36,873 bases of DNA from Opitutia bacterium. GTDB lineage: Bacteria > Verrucomicrobiota > Verrucomicrobiia > Opitutales > Opitutaceae. The first letter of the stretch is position 1, and each line of letters opens with the position of its first letter. This document shows, piece by piece, positions 16,460 to 24,212 of the stretch. The stretch is from positions 1-36,873 of the forward strand of contig CANGCX010000016.1 in the NCBI GenBank assembly GCA_947452315.1, read 5' to 3'. The translations under genes and the position numbers were made by a program. Below the pieces are notes generated by a model. The model ran no database searches, was not told the DNA's origin, and saw only the letters and a program-made list of their open reading frames with translations.

Positions 16460-16479
16460 GCGCCTAGGCGCTTCAGGCT
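16453..16479 (+). terminator. Long hairpin overlapping the end of the small ORF
   Basis: AGCCTGA-GCGCC (16453-16464) pairs with GGCGC-T-TCAGGCT (16467-16479): 12 pairs with a single bulged T and only TA between the arms. No U-run follows, so it is not a classical terminator. It sits 37 bases before the YchJ-like gene and covers the stop of the 66-residue ORF. Confidence 0.35.
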
Positions 16480-16515
16480 CGCATCGGCCATGGCCGCGCG
16501 ACTACGACTGAATCC

Positions 16516-17040
16516 ATGTCAAAACTTCCCGCCGCCCTGCCGGCCCCGCAACGTGGACAAGCCTGCTCCTGTGGCAGTGGCAAATCCTACGATCTTTGTT
16601 GTGAACCGATCATCAAAGCCGTGCGCCCCGCCGCCACTGCTGAAGAGCTCATGCGCTCGCGTTTCACTGCGCACGTCGCCCGAGACTACGCGCATCTGCA
16701 CCGCTCTTATGCCGGTACCGCCAGCGAAGCCTACGTTGAGTTGCCTGATGAACCGGCCATCGGCTGGACGCGCCTCGAAATCCACGCCCACGAGCCTAAC
16801 GCCCAACCCGACCTGTCCTACGTAGAGTTCTCCGCTTATTACGTCGACGCCAACAACGAGTACGTACTTCAAGAAAAGGCCGAATTCCGCCGACACCCCG
16901 CCACCGGCTGGATCTACACTCGTCCCGTGCGCACCGGCCCCGCGCCCGCGAAAGCGGCCGTCAAACCCGGCCGCAACGACCCTTGTTCCTGCGGCAGCGG
17001 CCGCAAATATAAGCACTGCTGCATCTCCAAGGCCGCTTAA
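16516..17040 (+). CDS. YchJ-family protein with two SEC-C motifs
   Basis: The 174-residue product has an N-terminal SEC-C zinc motif (CSCGSGKSYDLCC, about 16-28), the YchJ-type core (AEELMRSRFTAHVARDYAHLHRSY) with an NTF2-like fold, and a second SEC-C motif at the C-terminus (RNDPCSCGSGRKYKHCC). SEC-C modules bind zinc and often mediate protein contact, as in SecA. The function of YchJ is not established. It is followed 22 bases later by a TPR protein, so the pair probably forms a small transcription unit. Confidence 0.88.
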   Translation: MSKLPAALPAPQRGQACSCGSGKSYDLCCEPIIKAVRPAATAEELMRSRFTAHVARDYAHLHRSYAGTASEAYVELPDEPAIGWTRLEIHAHEPNAQPDLSYVEFSAYYVDANNEYVLQEKAEFRRHPATGWIYTRPVRTGPAPAKAAVKPGRNDPCSCGSGRKYKHCCISKAA

Positions 17041-17062
17041 AAAAGTCGCCCTTTTTAGTCCC

Positions 17063-17560
17063 ATGCAACCGCGTTGGCTGCTTTCCCATGCCCGCGGTTA
17101 CATTGAACTCGGCCTACTCGAAGAAGCCTCCGCGGAACTTGCGCAACTTCCGCCTGAGTCGATCGACGGTGATGAAGCCCTCGTTTTGCGTATGGAAATT
17201 TTTCGTGCGCAATCTCGCTGGATAGAGCTGTGCGTAACCGCCGGCGAACTCACCCGTCGCCAACCCGCCAACGCTGACGCATGGATCACTTTCGCCTATG
17301 CCACGCGCCGAGCGGAATCTCTGCACGAAGCCGAGGCCATTCTCCGCAAGGCCGAACTCCGGCACCCGCGCGAACCCACGATCCAGTTTAATCTGGGTTG
17401 TTACGCTTGCCAACGCGGAGACTTAGCCGAAGCCCGCCGACGGGTCGACGCAGCCATTGCTCTCGAGCCTCACTTTAAAATCGCAGCTCGGACCGACCCC
17501 GACCTCGCTGCGCTGCGCGCGGCTGGAGACTGCGGTTCGGACTGTCCTTCGGCTGGCTAA
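17063..17560 (+). CDS. Small TPR-repeat protein
   Basis: The 165-residue product consists of TPR-type helix pairs, visible as RGYIELGLLEEASAELAQLP, NADAWITFAYATRRAESLHEAEAILRKAE, and PTIQFNLGCYACQRGDLAEARRRVDAAIALEP. It has no signal peptide and is presumably a cytoplasmic adaptor. It closely follows the YchJ-like gene, and the ABC transporter ATPase gene starts 46 bases behind it. The partner protein is unknown. Confidence 0.75.
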   Translation: MQPRWLLSHARGYIELGLLEEASAELAQLPPESIDGDEALVLRMEIFRAQSRWIELCVTAGELTRRQPANADAWITFAYATRRAESLHEAEAILRKAELRHPREPTIQFNLGCYACQRGDLAEARRRVDAAIALEPHFKIAARTDPDLAALRAAGDCGSDCPSAG

Positions 17561-17571
17561 ATTGCGGCGAA

Positions 17572-17594
17572 CTAAGCAACATAGCCTGCTTTAG
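17572..17594 (+). promoter_or_regulatory. Imperfect palindrome before the sugar ABC operon
   Basis: CTAAGCA (17572-17578) and TGCTTTAG (17587-17594) form an inverted repeat with one extra T and an 8-base spacer, 13 bases before the ATPase start. It could be an operator or a short mRNA hairpin; no second copy was noticed. Confidence 0.25.
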
Positions 17595-17606
17595 ACCCTA
17601 CCCCGC

Positions 17607-19100
17607 ATGTCGTCACCGCTCCTCGCCCTTCGCCAAGTCGTAAAAAATTACGGCGGCGTGCGCGCCTTGCGCGGAGTCGATTTTGATCTTCGTGCCGGCG
17701 AGGTCCACGCGCTCCTAGGCGAAAATGGCGCAGGCAAAAGCACGCTCATTAAAATCGTCACGGGCGCCCACGCCCCTGATGGCGGCACGATTACAATCGC
17801 AGGCCAACTCATCGCCGAGCTCACACCCGCCATTTCGCGCTCGCTCGGTATTGCTTGCATTTACCAACAACCAGCACTGTTCCCCGACCTCACCGTCGCT
17901 GAAAATCTGGCTCTACGTCTCGACGCAACCACCGTGCACGCCCGCGTCGATTGGACCGCTCGCCGTGCCCGCGCCACCGCTCTTCTCGCCCGCATTGGGG
18001 CAGCCATCTCACCTGACGCCGAGGTTCGGTCCTTATCGATGCCCGAGCAGCAACTCGTCGAAATCGCCTGCGCGCTCGGATCCGGCGCCCGCATCGTGAT
18101 CATGGACGAACCCACGGCATCGCTAACACAGAAAGAACAGCACCTACTTTACGCCGTCGTTCACGATCTTCGCAAAAACGGCGTCGGCGTCATATATATC
18201 TCGCATCGTCTCGAAGAAATCTTCGCCCTCGCTGACCGCGTCACCGTGCTACGCGATGGCCAAAGCGTTGGCACCCACGCATTGGCAGACATTAACGAAG
18301 CCGGCCTCATCCGACTCATGGTCGGCCGTGAAGTGGCTCAAGTATATCCCGCCGCGCAATCTGCTCCGGGGGCAACCGTACTCTCCCTCCAGGGCGTCGG
18401 CTGCAACGCAAGCGGCGTGCACGACGTATCCTTCGAGGTCCGCGCTGGTGAAATTTTCGGTCTCGGCGGCCTCGTCGGTGCCGGTCGCACCGAACTTGCC
18501 CGCATCCTCTTCGGCCTCACGCCCGCTGACTACGGACAAATCAAGCTCGCAGGCGAGACCTTGGAGCTGAGTTCACCCCAAGAGGCCGTGTCGCATGGCA
18601 TCGCCTATGTCCCCGAAGACCGTCGACGCCACGGCGTCGTGCTGGAGTTGCCCCTCGAGCAGAACATCACGATGGCCATCCATCGACGACTATTTCCAAC
18701 TACGTGGTTAAGCTTCAACGCCGAGCGCGCACTCGCTCTAGATTACATACGTGACTTAGCCGTAAAATGCGCCGGACCCGACGCGCCCGGCGGCAGTCTA
18801 TCCGGAGGCAATCAACAAAAAGTCGCTCTTGCCCGCTGGCTCGCGACACGCCCAAAACTCCTCATTCTCGACGAGCCTACTCAGGGTGTGGACATAGGGG
18901 CCAAGACTGAAATCCACAAAATTATTCGCCGTCTCGCACATGAGGGTCTGGCCGTGATCCTCATTTCGAGTGATCTACCTGAAGTCATCGGCATGAGCGA
19001 TCGGATCGGCGTGATGGCCCATGGGACGCTACGCGCGATTCTACCCGGCGGTTCAGATCCGCATACTGTCATGGCCGCCGCGCTAGGCACTGCTGCATGA
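17607..19100 (+). CDS. Sugar ABC transporter ATPase (RbsA/RhaT/LsrA type)
   Basis: The 497-residue product contains two fused nucleotide-binding domains. The first has Walker A GENGAGKST (38-46), signature LSMPEQQLVEIA and Walker B IVIMDEPTASLT. The second has a degenerate P-loop region (GGLVGAGRTELAR), a strong signature LSGGNQQKVALARWL and Walker B LLILDEPTQGVDIG. This arrangement is normal for the CUT2 family that imports ribose, rhamnose, AI-2 and similar pentoses or deoxyhexoses. Its TGA overlaps the ATG of the first permease gene (ATGA at 19097-19100), so translation is likely coupled. The substrate is inferred from the binding protein and the pectin genes nearby. Confidence 0.93.
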   Translation: MSSPLLALRQVVKNYGGVRALRGVDFDLRAGEVHALLGENGAGKSTLIKIVTGAHAPDGGTITIAGQLIAELTPAISRSLGIACIYQQPALFPDLTVAENLALRLDATTVHARVDWTARRARATALLARIGAAISPDAEVRSLSMPEQQLVEIACALGSGARIVIMDEPTASLTQKEQHLLYAVVHDLRKNGVGVIYISHRLEEIFALADRVTVLRDGQSVGTHALADINEAGLIRLMVGREVAQVYPAAQSAPGATVLSLQGVGCNASGVHDVSFEVRAGEIFGLGGLVGAGRTELARILFGLTPADYGQIKLAGETLELSSPQEAVSHGIAYVPEDRRRHGVVLELPLEQNITMAIHRRLFPTTWLSFNAERALALDYIRDLAVKCAGPDAPGGSLSGGNQQKVALARWLATRPKLLILDEPTQGVDIGAKTEIHKIIRRLAHEGLAVILISSDLPEVIGMSDRIGVMAHGTLRAILPGGSDPHTVMAAALGTAA

Positions 19101-20026
19101 AACGCTATTTTCGAGAACTCTCCGTATTAGGTGCATTGCTTGTGGTTTTGATCGGGCTCGCACTGTTTGCGCCGGCATTTTTTGCACCACAGCCGTTGCT
19201 CTCATTGGTTACCCGCGAAGCGCCGACGCTCGTAGTGGCGTGCGGCATGGCGTGCATCATCATCACTCGCCAAATCGATATTTCTGTCGGCTCGATGTTT
19301 TCGGTGTGCAGCGTATGCGCAGGCCTGCTCGCGGCACGAGGTTGGCCGCTGGCGCTGGTGTTGCCCGCGAGTGTAGGGCTCGGCGCGCTGTTCGGCGTGT
19401 TTAACGGGTTTCTCGTAGCGGTGCTGCGCTTGCCTTCAATCGTGGTCACGCTCGCAACGATGGTGACGTTACGCCAGGGCCTGAATCTGGTTCGTCAGGG
19501 CGAATTCGTAAATTTACCTGATCGCGTGCAGTGGTTTGGTCTAAGTCAAACCGAGGGCCAACTCGTACTTGTCAGCACCGCACTGGGCTTACTTGTGACG
19601 CTAGCGTTGGCGATGCGACATGTCGCGGCAGGCCGCTATATCTATGCGGTTGGTACGGATGCGGAGGCGGCACGACTGGCAGGGATCAGGCCGCAGTTGG
19701 TGACAATGCTCGTATTTGTTTTAATTGGCGCGCTCACCGGTCTCGGAGCCATGATGAATCTCGCGCAATCCCCCCAAGTTCAGCCTCTGACTGGCAACGG
19801 CCTCGAGTTGAAAGTTATCGCGGCGGTTGTTGTCGGCGGCGTTGCGATCTCAGGCGGACGCGGCAATCTCTGGGGTGCCTTCGCGGGGTTGTTATTGCTC
19901 GCTTGTGTCTCACCTGCGCTGACGCACTTGCACGTCGAAGCCTATTGGGAAAAAGCCGTCCATGGCGCGATCATCCTGCTCGCCGTCATCGCTGATGGCC
20001 TGCGCAGCCGCCAGAGCAATCGCTGA
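19097..20026 (+). CDS. Sugar ABC transporter permease 1 (CUT2 family)
   Basis: The 309-residue inner-membrane protein has about nine hydrophobic helices and the BPD-transporter family 2 signatures, including ITRQIDISVGSMFSVCSVCAG, FNGFLVAVLRLPSIVVTLATM, IYAVGTDAEAARLAGI and the C-terminal VVVGGVAISGGRGNLWGAFAG. It pairs with the second permease to form the channel. It overlaps the ATPase gene by four bases, and the next gene starts three bases after its stop. Confidence 0.92.
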   Translation: MKRYFRELSVLGALLVVLIGLALFAPAFFAPQPLLSLVTREAPTLVVACGMACIIITRQIDISVGSMFSVCSVCAGLLAARGWPLALVLPASVGLGALFGVFNGFLVAVLRLPSIVVTLATMVTLRQGLNLVRQGEFVNLPDRVQWFGLSQTEGQLVLVSTALGLLVTLALAMRHVAAGRYIYAVGTDAEAARLAGIRPQLVTMLVFVLIGALTGLGAMMNLAQSPQVQPLTGNGLELKVIAAVVVGGVAISGGRGNLWGAFAGLLLLACVSPALTHLHVEAYWEKAVHGAIILLAVIADGLRSRQSNR

Positions 20027-20029
20027 TCC

Positions 20030-21097
20030 ATGAGCACTAGCAGCCAAGCTCCCGCTATTTCCAAAGTTCCCCGCCGAGACTGGCGCGCATTGCTCACGCG
20101 CCATGAGATGCTGCTTCTTTACGTACTGATCGCCGAGTGGCTGTTTTTTTATTTCGCGGGGACGAGCACCAACCGGCGCGGGGTCGTTGTCGGCTTTGGC
20201 ACCTGGGATCGGCAGTTTGATATTCTCCGCCATTCCTGTGAAATCGGCCTACTCGCACTCGCCCTTACGCCGGTCATTATTACGGCAGGAATCGATCTTT
20301 CGGTCGGTTCGTTGCTTGGGCTATGTGCGATTCTTTTTGGTAAGCTGTGGCACGATGGCGGCCTAACTATTCCCGTCGCGATGGGAATCACGCTTGGAAT
20401 CGGCGCTCTAGCCGGCGCGCTCAACGCCGTCCTCATTACTATGCTGCGGCTGCCACCCTTGATCGTAACGCTGGGCACGTACTCTCTGTTCCGCGGTCTC
20501 GCCGAAGCCATCACTAGGGGCTCGATCACCTACACGGATTTTCCAGATAACTTTCTGTTCATCGGCCAAGAGCGCTGGCTCGGACTACCGACGCAGGCGT
20601 GGATTTTTCTCAGCGTCGCCCTTGCTGTTGGGCTACTGTTGCATCGCACGACGTTCGGACGGGCCTTCCGCGCCATCGGTCTCGCGCCCGAGGGCGCACG
20701 TTACGCCGGTCTACCCGTTGAACGCAGGTTGGCATTAGTTTACGTGCTGGCGGGCCTGATTGCCGCCATCGCCGCGATCATTTATACCGCACGGCTCGGC
20801 CAGGCTAAGGCCGATGCCGGCAGCGGCTACGAACTATTTGCCATAACTGCGGTGGTCCTCGGCGGCACGAGCATTTTCGGCGGAACCGGTACGATACCGG
20901 GCACGCTTCTTGGGGTTGCCGCGATCGCTGTACTTAAAAATGGCCTCGCCTGTCTGCCCGTGGTCATGCGTCTCAACGCCGCTGAAGAGATGTCGGGTTT
21001 ACTGACCGGCGCGTTGCTCTTGGTTGCGCTGAGCGCGAGTGTCCTACCAAAAATCTTGTCCAACCTCCGCCCACGCCGTCACACTTCCACTGCTTAG
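20030..21097 (+). CDS. Sugar ABC transporter permease 2 (CUT2 family)
   Basis: The 355-residue inner-membrane protein has a longer N-terminus than permease 1 and then the same fold: IITAGIDLSVGSLLGLCAILF, LNAVLITMLRLPPLIVTLGT, FRAIGLAPEGARYAGLPVERR and AVVLGGTSIFGGTGTIPGTLLG. Two different permeases in one operon match rhamnose (RhaP/RhaQ) and AI-2 (LsrC/LsrD) importers, whereas ribose importers use one permease twice. This is one reason to favour a rhamnose-type system. The binding-protein gene starts 17 bases after its stop. Confidence 0.92.
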   Translation: MSTSSQAPAISKVPRRDWRALLTRHEMLLLYVLIAEWLFFYFAGTSTNRRGVVVGFGTWDRQFDILRHSCEIGLLALALTPVIITAGIDLSVGSLLGLCAILFGKLWHDGGLTIPVAMGITLGIGALAGALNAVLITMLRLPPLIVTLGTYSLFRGLAEAITRGSITYTDFPDNFLFIGQERWLGLPTQAWIFLSVALAVGLLLHRTTFGRAFRAIGLAPEGARYAGLPVERRLALVYVLAGLIAAIAAIIYTARLGQAKADAGSGYELFAITAVVLGGTSIFGGTGTIPGTLLGVAAIAVLKNGLACLPVVMRLNAAEEMSGLLTGALLLVALSASVLPKILSNLRPRRHTSTA

Positions 21098-21114
21098 CCC
21101 CCTTCTCTTTCCCC

Positions 21115-22101
21115 ATGAAAAATTCCCTCCTGCGTTTTTGCGCCGCCGGCGTCGTATTGCTCAATTCGTTTGTCACCGCCTCCGCAGCCGATTCCAAACT
21201 CATCGTAGCGATGCTCCCCAAGTCCAAGGGCAACGCCTACTTCATTTCCTGCAAAGCCGGCGCCGATAAAGCCGCTCAAGAACTCGGTATCCAACTCCTC
21301 TTCGACGGCCCCACTGATTCCAATGCCGCGAAACAAAACGAGATCGTCGAGAACTGGATCACGCTAGGCGTGGACGTGATCGCAGTCGCCGCGGAAAACA
21401 AAGAGGGGATCTCGACTGCCCTCCGCAAGGCCCAGAAACAGGGGATCAAAGTACTATCCTACGACGCCGATGCTATGGCCGACTCCCGTTCGTTTTTTGT
21501 TAATCAAGCCACCCCCCAAGGCATCGGCCAAACCCTGATGGATGAAGCTGCGCGCCTCGTCGGTGAAGAAGGTGAGTTCGCCATGATCGTCGGCTCGCTT
21601 ACTGCAGCCAACCAGCGGGAGTGGCAAAAACATGTTGAAGCCCGCCTGAAGGAAAAATTCCCGAAGATGAAACTCGTCGCCGTTCGCCCATGCGACGACC
21701 TCAAAGACAAAGCCCAATCCGAAGCGACCGCGCTCCTCAGCGCCAACCCTAAGCTCAAACTTATTATGGCCATCTGTTCGCCCGGCGTCCCTGGTGCCGC
21801 AGAAGCCGTCAAACAAGCCGGCCTAACAGGCAAAGTAAAAGTCATGGGGCTGGGCCTGCCCAACGAAAACAAACGCTACGTCCACTCCGGTGTGACCGAC
21901 AGCGTTATACTCTGGAACACCGGTGACCTCGGTTACCTGACAATCTACGCCGGCGTGGCCCTAGCCAAAGACGAACTGAAAAAAGGCGCCAAATCCTTCA
22001 AGGCCGGCTCACTCGGCTCATTCGCCATCGAGGGCGACAATCTCCTCCTTGGGAAGCCCTTCATTTTTAATAAGGGCAACATCGACCAGTTCGACTTCTG
22101 A
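21115..22101 (+). CDS. Periplasmic sugar-binding protein of the RhaS/LsrB type
   Basis: The 328-residue product has a signal peptide (MKNSLLRF..., cleavage near 25 after ASA) and a type I periplasmic binding fold. The blocks LLFDGPTDSNAAKQNEIVENW, GVDVIAVAAENKEGISTALRKAQKQGIKVLSYDAD, ANQREWQKHVEA, DDLKDKAQSEATALL, GLGLPNENKRYVHSGV and LWNTGDLGYLTIYAGVALA follow the rhamnose-binding RhaS and AI-2-binding LsrB pattern. It would deliver the sugar to the two permeases. With the rhamnogalacturonan enzymes just downstream, L-rhamnose or a rhamnose-containing disaccharide is the best guess. No rhamnose isomerase, kinase or aldolase is present, and no luxS/lsr genes either. Confidence 0.9.
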   Translation: MKNSLLRFCAAGVVLLNSFVTASAADSKLIVAMLPKSKGNAYFISCKAGADKAAQELGIQLLFDGPTDSNAAKQNEIVENWITLGVDVIAVAAENKEGISTALRKAQKQGIKVLSYDADAMADSRSFFVNQATPQGIGQTLMDEAARLVGEEGEFAMIVGSLTAANQREWQKHVEARLKEKFPKMKLVAVRPCDDLKDKAQSEATALLSANPKLKLIMAICSPGVPGAAEAVKQAGLTGKVKVMGLGLPNENKRYVHSGVTDSVILWNTGDLGYLTIYAGVALAKDELKKGAKSFKAGSLGSFAIEGDNLLLGKPFIFNKGNIDQFDF

Positions 22102-22157
22102 TCGGCCCACCGGCATTAGGGTAGAAACTTCTCTCGAGGCTGAGCGTCTAAGCCGCT

Positions 22158-22964
22158 ATGCCCGTTCGCACATCGCTCGCGCACAGCCTGAAGATCTACG
22201 TCGTTCTTGCCCTTCCGCTTGTACCTATCTCGTCTGCTTACGCTGGTTTTTTAGGCTTCGGGGCACCCAAAGATACGGACGTCAACGTCGTCGTCGACAT
22301 GACCGACGCTGGCCGCGCTGTGACCCCGCCGACGAAGGAACAACCCGCCTTTTATTACCCAGTGCTGGCGGGCTACCGTGAAGCCGGTTCGCTCGTCGCC
22401 GGCGAGAAAAGCCCGCCGCCCGCCCCCGTGGCCAAGCTCCTCGCCAAAGCCCTCGCTGCGCAAAATTACTACGTGGTCGGCACCAAGACTCCTGCGCCCA
22501 CGCTGTTACTCGTCTTTCATTGGGGGTATATGAACCCGCAGATTGACGACGTCGGTGACTCTGAAAACCCGCAGCAACAATTTTGGAATCAACGCGAAAT
22601 GCTCGCTCTAGTCGCCGGCAACACCCTTAAAAATATCGGTGTCTTTGATTTCAAACGCGAGGACGTCCTCCAAGCCGCCCGCGACGAACGCTATTTCGTC
22701 GTCGTATCCGCCTATGATTTCGCCGCCGCCAAAGAGAAAAAGAAAAAACTCCTCTGGCAGGCGAAATTGAGCACGCCATCCAACGGCGTTTCGCTCGCCG
22801 AAGTTTTACCTTCGATAATCACTGCAGGCGGGCCGCATTTCGGCCGTGAAACGAAGCTCCCCGAGTTGGTCAACGCACCCCTCGCCAAAGAAGGCAAAGT
22901 CGAGATCGGCACGCCGACCATCGTGGATGAAACCGGCAAACCCGCCGCGCCTAAGAAAAAATAA
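22158..22964 (+). CDS. Secreted protein of unknown function
   Basis: The 268-residue product has a signal peptide (about 1-29, cleavage near SSAYAG) and a mature domain with no family I recognise. Visible features are NVVVDMTDAGRAVTPPTKEQ near the N-terminus, a central LLLVFHWGYMNPQ with an acidic stretch, FFVVVSAYDF-like beta strands (YFVVVSAYDFAAA), a Lys-rich run (KEKKKKLLWQAKLSTP) and a Lys/Pro-rich tail. There is no cysteine near the cleavage site, so it is probably not a lipoprotein. It lies 56 bases after the binding-protein gene and may be the last gene of the ABC operon, or be independent. It is convergent with the GH105 gene, 15 bases apart. Confidence 0.7.
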   Translation: MPVRTSLAHSLKIYVVLALPLVPISSAYAGFLGFGAPKDTDVNVVVDMTDAGRAVTPPTKEQPAFYYPVLAGYREAGSLVAGEKSPPPAPVAKLLAKALAAQNYYVVGTKTPAPTLLLVFHWGYMNPQIDDVGDSENPQQQFWNQREMLALVAGNTLKNIGVFDFKREDVLQAARDERYFVVVSAYDFAAAKEKKKKLLWQAKLSTPSNGVSLAEVLPSIITAGGPHFGRETKLPELVNAPLAKEGKVEIGTPTIVDETGKPAAPKKK

Positions 22965-22979
22965 GCGCGGCGCCTCGCC

Positions 22980-24125
22980 TTATCTGGCCGCTGGTACCGC
23001 ACCACCGCCGAGGCGATAAATTTCGCTGCCCGCGAGCAAAAGCGCGCCCACGCCATAGATCTCAGTCGAATCTTCCGGAAACGCCTTGGGGTCCGCGCCG
23101 ACGGGCTGCACGTGCGTAAGTTTGCCATCGGGTTGGAGGCAGGCGACGAGCGCAGCCCAAGTTTTCAAGACCACGGGCTCAACCGTCGCGCGATCCAGCA
23201 TTCCTTGATTAATTCCCCAGGTAAGTGCGTAGCAGTAAAAGCCCGAGCCACTGGTCTCTTTGAGGGGATAACTGGCCGGATCGAGCAAGCTCGCGCGCCA
23301 AAGTCCGTCAGACTGTTGCAGCGTGACAATCTTCGCCGCCATCTGCCGATACTGTTGCTCAAAGCGCGGCCGCGCGGGATGATTTTTCGGGAGATACTGC
23401 AAGACGCGCACAAGGCCGGCCATGACCCAACCATTACCGCGACCCCAGAAAACTTTTTTCCCGTTGGCCTCGGTTTTACCAAAATAGGTGCTGTCGCGGT
23501 AGTAGAGATGCTCGTCCTTGTCGTAGAGATATGCGGAGGTTTTCCACCAGTGCTCGACCATGTAGTTAGTGTATTTGGGATTTCCAGTCGCGACGGAAAG
23601 CCGCAGCCAGGCCGGCGGCCCCATAAAGAGTGCATCGCACCATGCCCAACGGTCATTTTTCTGCTTACCGACAAACGCGAGATTATCGTCCATTGGATGC
23701 TCGAGCACGTAGTCCAGACCAGCCTGCAAACCGGCGATCATCTTCGGATCTTTGTGTTTAAAATACAGCTCGGCGTAAGTTTGTCCGACCGCGTGATCAT
23801 CGGCGTGATAAGGGCGTGCGGCGAGTTTCCAGCCGTTGACCTCGCTCATTTTCATCATCGCGTCGTGGAAACGCGGGTTGGGCGAAAGCTCCGTGAGCGC
23901 CATCACCCCGGTGTAAAATGCCGCGGGGTGCCACAAATTAGGCGCCCATTTTGAGGGATGTGTGAGTTGCCAATCGGCCGCGCGTTCCATCACCACGAGC
24001 ACCTCTGCCGGCGCCGGTTGTTTAGGAGCAGTCAGGTTTGCAGGTGCTGCAAAGCTGGGTGAAGCAAGCCCAGTAATCAGGAAAGAAGCCAAAATCAGGA
24101 ACCTAGGAAACCGCAGGGAGTTCAT
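22980..24125 (-). CDS. GH105 unsaturated rhamnogalacturonyl hydrolase (YteR/YesR-like)
   Basis: The 381-residue product has a signal peptide (about 1-27, ending SPSFAA) and an (alpha/alpha)6-barrel with GH105 landmarks: PKQPAPAEVLVVMERAADWQ, YHADDHAVGQTYAELY, the catalytic-acid region RWAWCDALFMGPPAWLRL (Asp164 the likely general acid), GRGNGWVMAGLVRVLQYLP and GSGFYCYALTWGINQGMLD. These enzymes hydrate and release the 4,5-unsaturated galacturonic acid left on the non-reducing end of oligosaccharides after lyase action on rhamnogalacturonan. The signal peptide places it in the periplasm or outside. It lies 87 bases downstream of the PL22-type gene on the same strand, probably in one operon. 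Confidence 0.92.
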   Translation of the reverse strand: MNSLRFPRFLILASFLITGLASPSFAAPANLTAPKQPAPAEVLVVMERAADWQLTHPSKWAPNLWHPAAFYTGVMALTELSPNPRFHDAMMKMSEVNGWKLAARPYHADDHAVGQTYAELYFKHKDPKMIAGLQAGLDYVLEHPMDDNLAFVGKQKNDRWAWCDALFMGPPAWLRLSVATGNPKYTNYMVEHWWKTSAYLYDKDEHLYYRDSTYFGKTEANGKKVFWGRGNGWVMAGLVRVLQYLPKNHPARPRFEQQYRQMAAKIVTLQQSDGLWRASLLDPASYPLKETSGSGFYCYALTWGINQGMLDRATVEPVVLKTWAALVACLQPDGKLTHVQPVGADPKAFPEDSTEIYGVGALLLAGSEIYRLGGGAVPAAR

Positions 24126-24212
24126 GTGAAATTAAGATAACAACGAGCAGGTGCGCCTCAATCGACAAATGACTCAAGCCCTGACCGCTTTGAAGGGGCA
24201 GTGCGATGCGGC

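Noticed and set aside
21115-22101. AI-2 (Lsr) quorum-signal importer
   Set aside because: The binding protein is equally close to RhaS, and there are no lsrK/R/F/G genes while rhamnogalacturonan enzymes are adjacent; kept only as an alternative.
23112-23954. 280-codon plus-strand reading frame
   Set aside because: It lies fully antisense to the GH105 gene, whose motifs and signal peptide are clear.
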